From assembly GCA_026707545.1 (NCBI GenBank), contig JAPOWR010000001.1:744001-808000 (forward strand): a stretch of DNA of 64,000 nt, in the 5' to 3' direction. The position numbers and the translations under genes are program-made. The notes beneath the pieces were generated by a model. That model was not told where the DNA came from. It saw nothing but the letters and a program-made list of their open reading frames with translations, and did no database searches. Positions 17,419-24,463 of the stretch are shown here, piece by piece (position 1 is the stretch's first letter; the number at the start of each line of letters is the position of its first letter). This stretch comes from Acidobacteriota bacterium (GTDB lineage Bacteria; Acidobacteriota; Thermoanaerobaculia; Multivoradales; Multivoraceae).

Positions 17419-17958
17419 CTACTCTTCCGGGCTGGATTCGGCCTGCTGCTCCTGCGCCTGGAGCATCTCGATGACACGTGGGGTCAGGTCGACGCGGGCG
17501 CTGGCGTGGAGTACGCCACCGATGCTGGCGTTCAGGATCAGGTCGTAGCCGTTCTCGTCGATCAGGCGCTGAATGATCGGACGCAGCCGCTCGTTGATCT
17601 GCTGCAGCGTCTGTTCCTCCCTGCTCGACGCGCGACGTTGTGCATCGTCGGCCAGGCGTTGCGACTCGCGTTGCAGATCCTCGATCTGGTGCTGGATGTT
17701 GCGCAGTTCATCCGGTCCCTTGCCGGGAGCGCTCTGACGCAGCGTCTCGACCTGTCTGGCGTTCGTTTCGATGGCTGCCCGGGTTTGCGTCTCGACCTGC
17801 TGGAGGAATTCCCGAAGCTGCTTGCCCTCGGCGGATTCGGCGACCACGAGCTCGACGTTGACGATCGCGACGCGTACCGCGTCCTGGGCGAAAGCGGACG
17901 GAGCGGCCGCGATCAGCAGCAGGGCAGGTAGGAAGCGGGCGAGGTGACGACGGGTCAT
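17419..17958 (-). CDS. OmpH/Skp-family periplasmic chaperone
   Basis: 179 residues with a signal peptide (...LIAAAPSAFAQ). The mature part starts with the family block VRVAIVNVELVVAES, followed by a long charged coiled coil (about 45-135) and a C-terminal strand ENGYDLILNAS. Skp-like proteins hold unfolded outer-membrane proteins in the periplasm. The ATG overlaps the DUF1820 stop codon (ATGA at 17955-17958). It is the last gene of the S1-protein/DUF1820/Skp unit; the convergent plus-strand gene ends 20 bp away. It is not next to bamA or lpxD, the usual neighbours of skp. Confidence 0.82.
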   Translation of the reverse strand: MTRRHLARFLPALLLIAAAPSAFAQDAVRVAIVNVELVVAESAEGKQLREFLQQVETQTRAAIETNARQVETLRQSAPGKGPDELRNIQHQIEDLQRESQRLADDAQRRASSREEQTLQQINERLRPIIQRLIDENGYDLILNASIGGVLHASARVDLTPRVIEMLQAQEQQAESSPEE

Positions 17959-18296
17959 TGGGACTCTCCACCGGGCGTGTAGATCGGCATCGGAAACGGG
18001 GTGACCTTCCGGCTCTCCCGCCGTTCGAGATCGCGGATGCGGGCCGTGCCCTGCTTCGTGACCTGATCGATGCGCAGCACGGAGTGCATGGGCAGGTAGG
18101 TGCGGCGGACGCCGCTGAACTCGCGCTGCAGCCGTTCTTCCGAAGGATCGACAACGACCTGGGTCTTCTCGCCGAACACGAGTTCGCCGATCTCGACGAA
18201 ACCGAGGAGGCCGCCCTGGGAAACCGAGCGGGCGTATACCTCGTAGACCTCGCCCTGGCTCAGGAACGTCACCCGGTAGATCAGGTCGTCGGACAC
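17955..18296 (-). CDS. DUF1820 family protein
   Basis: 113 residues, soluble. The start MSDDLIYRVTFLSQGEVYEVYAR and the block GLLGFVEIGELVFGE followed by ERLQREFSGVRRTYLPMHSVLRIDQV match the DUF1820 family, whose role is unknown. It lies 4 bp downstream of the S1-domain protein gene and overlaps the Skp-like gene by 4 nt, so the three are almost certainly cotranscribed. Confidence 0.82.
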   Translation of the reverse strand: MSDDLIYRVTFLSQGEVYEVYARSVSQGGLLGFVEIGELVFGEKTQVVVDPSEERLQREFSGVRRTYLPMHSVLRIDQVTKQGTARIRDLERRESRKVTPFPMPIYTPGGESQ

Positions 18297-18300
18297 GGGT

Positions 18301-19689
18301 TCACTTGGACTGCTGGAGTTTGGCGAAGGCTGAGGCCATCACGTTCAGGCCGGCGGGTTTCTTCTGACGCTTGCGGTAGTTCTTGTAGTCCGCCTTGGTG
18401 CCGACGAGCTGCGAACCGACCGGCGCCAGGCCCAGGCGGCGGCGCTTGCGGTCGATGCTCTCGATGAGGACCTTGATCTGGCGCCCGGGCGGGTAGGCGC
18501 GCTGCGCCTGGCTGCCCTCCGGGAGAGTGACCGCCGACATCGGCAGCAGACCGGTCAGGCCTGGTTCGAGCTGGATGAAGATGCCGAAGCGCGACACCTG
18601 CTCGACCCTTCCCTCGACCTCGGCACCCTCCACGTACTGCTTTCCGAGGTTCTTCCAGGGGTCGTCCGCCGGCACCTCGCGGAGGGATAGCGCGATTCGG
18701 CGCTTCCTTGGGGTCGCCTCGACCACCCATCCCTCGACCTCTTCGCCGGTCGCGAACTCTGGTGCGCTCATCTGCTTCCCGATCGGCAGTTGGGACGTAT
18801 GCACGAGGCCGTCGAGGCCCGGGGCCAACTCGACGAAGAGGCCAAACTCGCTGTGACGCACCACCTTGCCCTTGAACTTCTCGCCGGCGGTGAAGTTCTT
18901 CGCCGTCTCCTTCCAGGGGTCGGCCTCCAGCGCCTTCATGGACAGCGAGATGCGGGCGCTGCGCTTGCCGTTCTTCTTCTCGACCTTCGTCACGACCGCT
19001 TCCACGCGCTGCCCGACCTTCAACAGGTCGCCGGGCTCTCCCGACCGGGTCCGGGAGATCTGGGTCCGGTGGACGAGGCCGCCGAGTCCGCCTCCCAGAT
19101 CGACGAAGGCGCCGAAGTCGGTCACCGAGGTCACCTTGCCGCTGACCGGTTCGCGCGACTCCTGCTTGGCGCGAATCTCGTCGAGCGCGCGCTTCCGCTC
19201 GTTGCGGATGGCCGGTCGGCGGGTCAGCACGATCCGGCGGCCTGCCTCCTTGATCTCGAGGACGTGGAAGACGTACGTGTTGTTCACGTACTGGGCCGGT
19301 GGCTTGGGCCGGTTGCCGAGTTCCATCAGCGACCGCGGACAGAAGGTCGTGGCGCCTTCCGAGACGATGTGGAAGCCGCCCTTGTTCCAGCCGATGACCT
19401 TGCCCTCGACCGGGTTCTTCGCCTCGAGCGCGGCGGCGAAGGGGATGGCCGCGGCGGCCAGCTCGACCTGCGGCGCCGGCTCCTCGACCTGCGGCGCCGG
19501 CTCCTCGACCTGCGGCGCCGGCTCCTCGACCTGCGGTGCCGCCTCCTCGATCTGCGGTGCCGCCTCCTCGATCTGCGGTGCCGCCTCCTCGATCTGCTGC
19601 TCAGACTCCTCGACCTGCGCCGCCGGCTCAGGGGGCGCCTCGCCGGCCGCCGGTGCCTGAGCGAGCGGTGGATCGTTCGTCTCAGTCAT
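18301..19689 (-). CDS. S1 RNA-binding protein with four S1 domains and N-terminal repeat tail
   Basis: 462 residues from the ATG at 19689 (MTETNDPPLAQA). Residues about 25-80 are an acidic tail with six or seven near-identical heptads of the EEPAPQV / EEAAPQI type. Four S1 folds follow, the clearest being PVSGKVTSVTDFGAFVDL, FKGKVVRHSEFGLFVELAPG and EVEGRVEQVSRFGIFIQLEPG, and then a basic C-terminus (KNYRKRQKKPAG). It resembles ribosomal protein S1 but has only four domains and an unusual tail. It probably binds mRNA or ribosomes; it may be a paralogue of S1. The longer frame to 19782 adds a non-conserved leader and was not used. Confidence 0.85.
   Translation of the reverse strand: MTETNDPPLAQAPAAGEAPPEPAAQVEESEQQIEEAAPQIEEAAPQIEEAAPQVEEPAPQVEEPAPQVEEPAPQVELAAAAIPFAAALEAKNPVEGKVIGWNKGGFHIVSEGATTFCPRSLMELGNRPKPPAQYVNNTYVFHVLEIKEAGRRIVLTRRPAIRNERKRALDEIRAKQESREPVSGKVTSVTDFGAFVDLGGGLGGLVHRTQISRTRSGEPGDLLKVGQRVEAVVTKVEKKNGKRSARISLSMKALEADPWKETAKNFTAGEKFKGKVVRHSEFGLFVELAPGLDGLVHTSQLPIGKQMSAPEFATGEEVEGWVVEATPRKRRIALSLREVPADDPWKNLGKQYVEGAEVEGRVEQVSRFGIFIQLEPGLTGLLPMSAVTLPEGSQAQRAYPPGRQIKVLIESIDRKRRRLGLAPVGSQLVGTKADYKNYRKRQKKPAGLNVMASAFAKLQQSK
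19462..19608. repeat. 21-bp tandem repeats within the S1-protein gene
   Basis: Seven in-frame units of 21 bp with core CTCGACCTGCGGCGCCGGCT (plus-strand view), the last one diverged. They encode heptads rich in Glu, Pro and Gln. Such coding repeats can change copy number by slippage without breaking the frame. Confidence 0.85.
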
Positions 19690-19755
19690 GGTGTTGGCGG
19701 AGGAAACAGGGCCGCGGCTTCGGGGCGCGGGTACGGCGGGCGGGCCGGGCCACGG

Positions 19756-19764
19756 ATTGTAGCA
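19756..19764 (-). promoter_or_regulatory. Candidate extended -10 promoter for the S1-protein operon
   Basis: On the minus strand TGCTACAAT combines an extended-10 TG with TACAAT (5 of 6 to consensus). It lies about 67 nt upstream of the S1-protein ATG. No good -35 box is visible, as is common for extended -10 promoters. Confidence 0.4.
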
Positions 19765-19789
19765 GTCCGCACCGGAACACACGGTGTGG

Positions 19790-19824
19790 GCAACAAGAAA
19801 GGGCTCCGCCGAAGCGGAGCCCTT
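19790..19824 (-). terminator. Rho-independent terminator of hsp20
   Basis: On the minus strand, 30 bp after the hsp20 stop, an 11-bp perfect stem AAGGGCTCCGC with loop TTCG is followed by TTTCTTGTT. A UUCG tetraloop and U-rich tail are textbook intrinsic-terminator features. It separates hsp20 from the S1-protein promoter. Confidence 0.9.
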
Positions 19825-19853
19825 CTCATCATCGAGACCTCGTTGCAGTCGGA

Positions 19854-20321
19854 TCAGGCGATCTCGATCTTCCTCGCCTTGGCCTCCTCGGCCTTCGGGA
19901 TGACGACGTTCAGCACGCCGTTCTCGAACTCGGCGGTGACGGCCGCGGCGTCGACATCGGCGGGCAGGTGGAAGCGCCGGGCGAAGCGACCGTGGACGCG
20001 CTCGATACGGTCCGCGCTCTTCGTGTCGCGCTGGATGTGACGCTCACCGGACAGGGTGAGGACGTGATCCTCGACCGTCAGTTCGATGTCCTTCCGGGAC
20101 AGGCCGGGGAGATCGACGGTCAGGGTGTAGGCGTCCTCGGTCTGAGTGAGGTCCGCGGCGGGGGACCAGGTCGGGGCCGCGGCCTCGGCGCCGTCGTGGC
20201 CCGTGAAGCGGGTCAGGACGGGCGAGAAGAAGTCGTCGAGCATCGCCTTGTCGAAGAGAGGCTCGAAGGCCCCGATCAGGGGGCGGCGGAAGGGAGTGCG
20301 ATGAATCAGGCTGCGAGTCAT
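19854..20321 (-). CDS. Hsp20/alpha-crystallin small heat-shock protein
   Basis: 155 residues from the ATG at 20321, preceded by a GGAGG ribosome-binding site. The alpha-crystallin domain starts at WSPAADLTQTEDAYTLTVDLPG and includes DIELTVEDHVLTLSGER, FARRFHLPADVDAAAVTAEFENGVLNVVIPK with the GVL motif, and a basic C-terminus. It is an ATP-independent holdase for unfolding proteins. It is monocistronic, with its own promoter, an upstream palindrome that may be an operator, and a strong terminator. Confidence 0.95.
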   Translation of the reverse strand: MTRSLIHRTPFRRPLIGAFEPLFDKAMLDDFFSPVLTRFTGHDGAEAAAPTWSPAADLTQTEDAYTLTVDLPGLSRKDIELTVEDHVLTLSGERHIQRDTKSADRIERVHGRFARRFHLPADVDAAAVTAEFENGVLNVVIPKAEEAKARKIEIA

Positions 20322-20389
20322 GGGTTCTTGTCCTCCGTTGGTTGATCTCTGAAGTTCGTCGGTTGGCTTGCTGGCCCCGACGACCACGG

Positions 20390-20418
20390 AGTATGAGTAA
20401 AGAACGCGCAGATGTCAA
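20390..20418 (-). promoter_or_regulatory. Sigma70-type promoter of hsp20
   Basis: On the minus strand TTGACA (20418-20413) is followed after 17 bp by CATACT (20395-20390). The predicted start leaves a 5' leader of about 60 nt before the ATG at 20321. The -35 hexamer is a perfect match, unlike a sigma32 promoter. Confidence 0.6.
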
Positions 20419-20423
20419 GTACC

Positions 20424-20440
20424 TGATGGTGAAACCATCA
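20424..20440. promoter_or_regulatory. Palindromic operator candidate upstream of the hsp20 promoter
   Basis: TGATGGT-GAA-ACCATCA (plus strand) is a perfect 7+7 inverted repeat ending 5 bp upstream of the -35 box of hsp20 and lying between the sirtuin stop and that promoter. It is not the CIRCE element. It may bind an activator or repressor of the heat-shock gene. Confidence 0.45.
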
Positions 20441-20458
20441 AATCCTAGTGTCGATCTA

Positions 20459-21235
20459 CTAGTTTGGCAGGGTGGCGCCGGTGATCGCGCCCAGAGTCGG
20501 ACCGATCTCGGCGTGGAGCACCAGGTCGGCGATGCCATCCAGGTCGGTGGCTTCGCGGTTCAGGATGACGAGCCGGGCGCCTACCTGCTTGGCCAGGGCG
20601 GGGAAGCCTGCGGCCGGGTAGACGACCAGGGAGCTGCCGATCGCCAGGAAGAGGTCGGCTGCCAGGGTCGCCTCGTGGGCGCGGCGCATGGCGACTTCGG
20701 GCATCGCCTGGCCGAACGAGATCGTGGCGGTCTTGATGATGCCGCCGCAGGGGGCGCCCGATGCGACCTGCCGGGTGCAGACCGGCAGTTCCTCGCGCTC
20801 GCGGAAGGCGGCGACGATGGGTTCGAGTTCGTAGCGCTGGCGGCAGTCGAGGCAGGCCGCGTAGGTCGCGTTGCCGTGCAGCTCGATCACCTCGTCGTCG
20901 GGGATGCCGGATTCCTGGTGCAGGCCGTCGACGTTCTGCGTGATCACGGCGTGGAGCTTGCCCAGGCGGCGGAGTTCGGCGAGGGCCAGGTGACCGCGGT
21001 TCGGCTTCGCCTTCGACATCGTCCGGTCGCTGCCGATCTTGCGCCGCCACGACTCGCGGCGCGCCTCCTCGGAGGCGACGAACTCTCCAAAATCGATCGG
21101 CTTGTACTTCGTCCAGATGCCCCCCGGACTGCGGAAGTCGGGGATGCCCGATTCGGTGCTGATGCCCGCGCCGGTGAACGCGACGATCCGGGTCGCTTCC
21201 TCGATCAGGCGTCCGAGTTCTTCAGTCTGACTCAT
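20459..21235 (-). CDS. Sir2-family NAD-dependent protein deacylase
   Basis: 258 residues. The sirtuin signature is complete: IVAFTGAGISTESGIPDFRSPGG for NAD binding, TQNVDGLHQESG, the catalytic His in ELHGN, a Zn-binding CLDC pair with a second pair in CTRQVASGAPC, GSSLVVYPAAGFP and VILNREATDLDG. It would remove acyl groups from lysines, giving O-acyl-ADP-ribose and nicotinamide. Substrates are unknown. It is divergent from the MoxR gene at 21360; a perfect palindrome lies between them. Confidence 0.94.
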   Translation of the reverse strand: MSQTEELGRLIEEATRIVAFTGAGISTESGIPDFRSPGGIWTKYKPIDFGEFVASEEARRESWRRKIGSDRTMSKAKPNRGHLALAELRRLGKLHAVITQNVDGLHQESGIPDDEVIELHGNATYAACLDCRQRYELEPIVAAFREREELPVCTRQVASGAPCGGIIKTATISFGQAMPEVAMRRAHEATLAADLFLAIGSSLVVYPAAGFPALAKQVGARLVILNREATDLDGIADLVLHAEIGPTLGAITGATLPN

Positions 21236-21275
21236 CGCGATCTCCCATGGTTGGCGACGCTACGGGCTGTTCTCT

Positions 21276-21289
21276 ACCGACCGGTCGGT
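21276..21289. promoter_or_regulatory. TetR-type palindromic operator candidate
   Basis: ACCGACCGGTCGGT is a perfect 14-bp palindrome in the divergent sirtuin/MoxR intergenic region. Palindromes of this kind are often bound by TetR-family repressors. A TACACT -10-like hexamer starts at 21294, so the site would overlap the spacer of a plus-strand promoter for the MoxR/VWA genes. No TetR gene occurs in the window. Confidence 0.5.
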
Positions 21290-21359
21290 CTGTTACACTG
21301 CTGACCGCCCGTTATTGCAACTGGATCGAACCCGCACAGCCGGAGGATAGGGAGTGAGT

Positions 21360-22190
21360 ATGTCCTTTCACAGCTTCACAGGCACGGATACCTACCTCGC
21401 TGCGCCAGAACTCCGGGACTCGGTGAACGTCTCGGCGGCCCTCGAGAAGCCGCTCCTGGTTCGCGGCGAGCCCGGCACCGGCAAGACGGTGCTCGCCGAG
21501 GCGATCGCCGAGAACCTGGTGATGGAACTCCTGACCTGGAACATCAAGTCGACGAGCAAGGCGCAGGAGGGTCTCTACGTCTACGACACGGTGCAGCGGC
21601 TCAACGACGCCCGCTTCGGCGACAAGGACATCACGGACATTTCCCAGTACATCAAGTACGGCCCGCTCGGGCAGTCCTTCCTCGCCCAGCAGCGGGTCGT
21701 GCTGCTGATCGACGAGATCGACAAGGCCGACATGGAGTTTCCCAACGACCTCCTGCACGAGCTGGATCGGATGAGCTTCTTCGTGAACGAGACCGGCAGG
21801 CACCATGTCGCGAAGTTCCGGCCGATCGTGGTCATCACCTCGAACAACGAGAAGGAGTTGCCGGACGCGTTCCTGCGCCGGTGCGTGTTCCACTACATCG
21901 CGTTCCCGGACAAGGCCGAGATGGAGAACATCATCCGGGTCCACCACCCGGACGTCGAGGCCGAGTTGCTCCAGCAGGTCCTGCTGCGGTTCTACTGGCT
22001 GCGCGACCTGCCGGAGATTCGCAAGAAGCCATCCACCAGCGAGTTGATCGACTGGATCGCGGCGCTGCGACGGGGCGGTGTGAGCACGGAGTCGATCGAG
22101 AGTGAGCTACCCTTCCTGGGTGTGCTGATGAAGCGGGAGAACGACCTGGAGGCCGTGATGGCGGCTCACCGTCGCGGCCGGGTCAACTGA
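21360..22190 (+). CDS. MoxR-family AAA+ ATPase (CoxD-like)
   Basis: 276 residues from the ATG at 21360 (GGGAG 5 nt upstream; a GTG at 21354 is an alternative). Walker A RGEPGTGKTVLAEA, Walker B VVLLIDEIDKAD, sensor 1 VVITSNNEKELPDAFLRRC. The length and C-terminal ELIDWIAALRRGGVS fit MoxR/CoxD ATPases that act with a VWA partner to insert metals or mature complexes. The VWA gene follows 32 bp downstream, confirming the pair. The client is unknown. Confidence 0.93.
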   Translation: MSFHSFTGTDTYLAAPELRDSVNVSAALEKPLLVRGEPGTGKTVLAEAIAENLVMELLTWNIKSTSKAQEGLYVYDTVQRLNDARFGDKDITDISQYIKYGPLGQSFLAQQRVVLLIDEIDKADMEFPNDLLHELDRMSFFVNETGRHHVAKFRPIVVITSNNEKELPDAFLRRCVFHYIAFPDKAEMENIIRVHHPDVEAELLQQVLLRFYWLRDLPEIRKKPSTSELIDWIAALRRGGVSTESIESELPFLGVLMKRENDLEAVMAAHRRGRVN

Positions 22191-22222
22191 TCTCCCCGTA
22201 GGCGCCGACCGGGCCGGACTCG

Positions 22223-23416
22223 ATGTTCGTCGATTTCTTCTACCACTTGAGGGGCTACGGCCTGAAGGTGACGATCACGGAGTGGCTGTCACTGATGAAG
22301 GCCCTGGCGATCGGCTACAGCCGCGCGGATCTGCACGTCTTCTACAACCTGGCCCGGTGCCTGATGGTCAAGACGGAGGCGGACTTCGACAACTACGACC
22401 GTGCCTTCGCCTCGTTCTTCATGGGGGTCGAGAACCACTTCGACATCAGCGACGAACTGCTGGAGTGGCTGTCCAAGCCGGAGCTGCCACGCGAGCTGAC
22501 CGAAGAGGAGCGGGCGAAGCTCGAGGCGCTCGACCTGGACGAACTCCGGGAGCGCTTCAAGGAACTGCTCGACGAGCAGAAGGAGCGCCACGACGGCGGC
22601 AATCGCTGGATCGGGACGGGCGGCATGTCCCCCTTCGGCCACGGCGGGGAGCACCCCACGGGGATACGGATCGGCGGCTCGGGCGGCGGCCGGTCCGCGG
22701 TGCAGGTGGCGACCGACCGCCGCTTTCGCAATCTGCGCTCGGACCGCATCCTCGACACCCGGCAGATCGGGTTGGCGCTTCGCCGGCTGCGCAAGCTGGA
22801 CAAGGACGAGGGCCCCGAGGAACTGGACATCGACGAGACGATCGACAGCAGCGCCCGCAACGCCGGCGAGATCGATCTGGTGTTCCGTCCGCCGAAGCGC
22901 AACCGGATCAAGCTGTTGCTGCTGATCGACGTCGGCGGGTCGATGGATCCCCACACGCTGCTCTGCGAGCGGTTGTTCTCCGCGGCGCACAAGGCGAACC
23001 ACTTCAAGAAGTTCGAGTTCAAGTTCTTCCACAACTGCGTGTACGAGAACCTGTACACGGACATCAGCCGCTGGAAGGGCGAGCCGACCTCGGAGATCCT
23101 GAAGCGTCTGGACCACACGTGGTCCGTCTGTCTGGTCGGCGATGCCTGGATGAGCCCCTACGAGTTGACCCATACCGGTGGCGCGATCGACTACTACCAC
23201 AGCAACCAGGTCACGGGTCTCGACTGGCTCCGCAAGTTCCGTGACCGTTGCCCCAACTCGATCTGGCTCAATCCGGAACCGCGGCGCATCTGGAATGCTC
23301 CGACGATCCACCTGATCCGGCAGGTGTACCCGATGTTCGAGTTGACGATCGACGGCCTCACCGAGGGGATCGACGTTCTGCGGGGAATCCGGCCGAACCG
23401 CGCCCTGGCGGCCTGA
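22223..23416 (+). CDS. VWA domain protein (CoxE-like)
   Basis: 397 residues. N-terminal helical part (FVDFFYHLRGYGLKVTITEW) followed by a Gly-rich segment around 135-150 and a VWA domain with DVGGSMDPHT at the metal-ion-dependent adhesion site, where the usual D-x-S-x-S has Gly in place of the first Ser. The C-terminal DAWMSPYEL and WLNPEP blocks are typical of CoxE-like proteins. It pairs with the upstream MoxR ATPase. CoxDE-type pairs mature metalloenzymes; the target here is not encoded nearby. Confidence 0.9.
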   Translation: MFVDFFYHLRGYGLKVTITEWLSLMKALAIGYSRADLHVFYNLARCLMVKTEADFDNYDRAFASFFMGVENHFDISDELLEWLSKPELPRELTEEERAKLEALDLDELRERFKELLDEQKERHDGGNRWIGTGGMSPFGHGGEHPTGIRIGGSGGGRSAVQVATDRRFRNLRSDRILDTRQIGLALRRLRKLDKDEGPEELDIDETIDSSARNAGEIDLVFRPPKRNRIKLLLLIDVGGSMDPHTLLCERLFSAAHKANHFKKFEFKFFHNCVYENLYTDISRWKGEPTSEILKRLDHTWSVCLVGDAWMSPYELTHTGGAIDYYHSNQVTGLDWLRKFRDRCPNSIWLNPEPRRIWNAPTIHLIRQVYPMFELTIDGLTEGIDVLRGIRPNRALAA

Positions 23417-23491
23417 GTCGGAACGCGGCGGGCGCCGCCGGTTCGAGGCGCCGGGGAATGGCCTGGCGGCCGTCAGGGTTAGACTGTCCAG

Positions 23492-24445
23492 ATGGACGAC
23501 AAACCGCCAGGAGGGGCGCCGTCGGACGACCTCGACTCGACGGGAAACGAGCCGGATCGCAGCGATCCGGTCTTCGACCTGCCAACGAGGCTGGGCCGGG
23601 AGCAGGCTCCCGACGAAACTGAGGGCGCGGACCCGTTCTTCGAAGACTCGCCCGGGGAGCCGCCGGAGCGTTCAGGGACGATCGCCGTCCTCGTCATCGC
23701 CGGCGTGATCCTGCTGGGCGGCGGCGCGGTGCTCTGGTGGTGGTTCAGCAGCCGCGCACAAGATCCGGTCGATCCGGACGCGGCGGCTGAGGTCGTCGAG
23801 CAACCGGCGGCCGCCGAACAGGATCCCACGCCCGCGCCCGCCGATCCCCCGGCTCCGGAAGCGCCGGCGCCTCCGGCTCTGTCCGAGAGCGACTCTCTGG
23901 TGCGGGACATCGTTGGCCGTCTGTCACAGCACGCACAGTGGCTCACATGGCTGGTTCCCGAGGAACTAGCGCTGAACTTCGTGCGTGCGGTCGGCGCGGT
24001 CGCCTACGACGAGCCGCCACAGTCGAGCCTGGAACCGCTCCGCCCGGAAGAGGGCTTCAGCGTCGTGCGGCGCGGCCAGCGCTTCTACCCGGCCGAGACG
24101 AGCTATCGCCGCTACGACCTGGCGGTCGAGGTCTTCGACTCGATCGACGTTGCCGGCGCCGCCGGCGCGTATGAGCGTCTGCAACCGCTGCTGGATCAGG
24201 CGCACAGCGAGCTCGGCCTACCGAACGAGTTCGGTGACACGCTGGAACTGGCGGTGACCAAGCTGCTTGCGACGCCGATTCCGGACGCGCCGCCTGAACT
24301 CCGGCTGCGGGTGATCAGCTTCGAGTACGTGGACCCCGGGCTCGAAGGCTTGAACCCGGCCCAGAAGCTCCTGTTGCGGCTTGGGCCGGACAACGGCGAC
24401 CGCGTGCGGGCGAAGGTCCGGGAACTCTACGGCGCGCTGCCGTAG
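23492..24445 (+). CDS. DUF3014 membrane-anchored protein
   Basis: 317 residues. An acidic cytoplasmic N-terminus, one membrane segment (TIAVLVIAGVILLGGGAVLWWW, about 63-84), a Pro/Ala/Glu-rich linker to about 130, then the DUF3014 domain (SDSLVRDIVGRLSQHAQWLTWLVPEELALNFV...YRRYDLAVEVFDSID). Function unknown; the topology suggests a periplasmic domain. It is 75 bp downstream of the VWA gene and may be cotranscribed. Confidence 0.83.
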   Translation: MDDKPPGGAPSDDLDSTGNEPDRSDPVFDLPTRLGREQAPDETEGADPFFEDSPGEPPERSGTIAVLVIAGVILLGGGAVLWWWFSSRAQDPVDPDAAAEVVEQPAAAEQDPTPAPADPPAPEAPAPPALSESDSLVRDIVGRLSQHAQWLTWLVPEELALNFVRAVGAVAYDEPPQSSLEPLRPEEGFSVVRRGQRFYPAETSYRRYDLAVEVFDSIDVAGAAGAYERLQPLLDQAHSELGLPNEFGDTLELAVTKLLATPIPDAPPELRLRVISFEYVDPGLEGLNPAQKLLLRLGPDNGDRVRAKVRELYGALP

Positions 24446-24463
24446 CTTGCGTTCCCGGAGGTC

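Noticed and set aside
19462..19608. Tandem repeats as a CRISPR-like array
   Set aside because: No spacers; the units are contiguous, in frame and encode heptads of the S1 protein.
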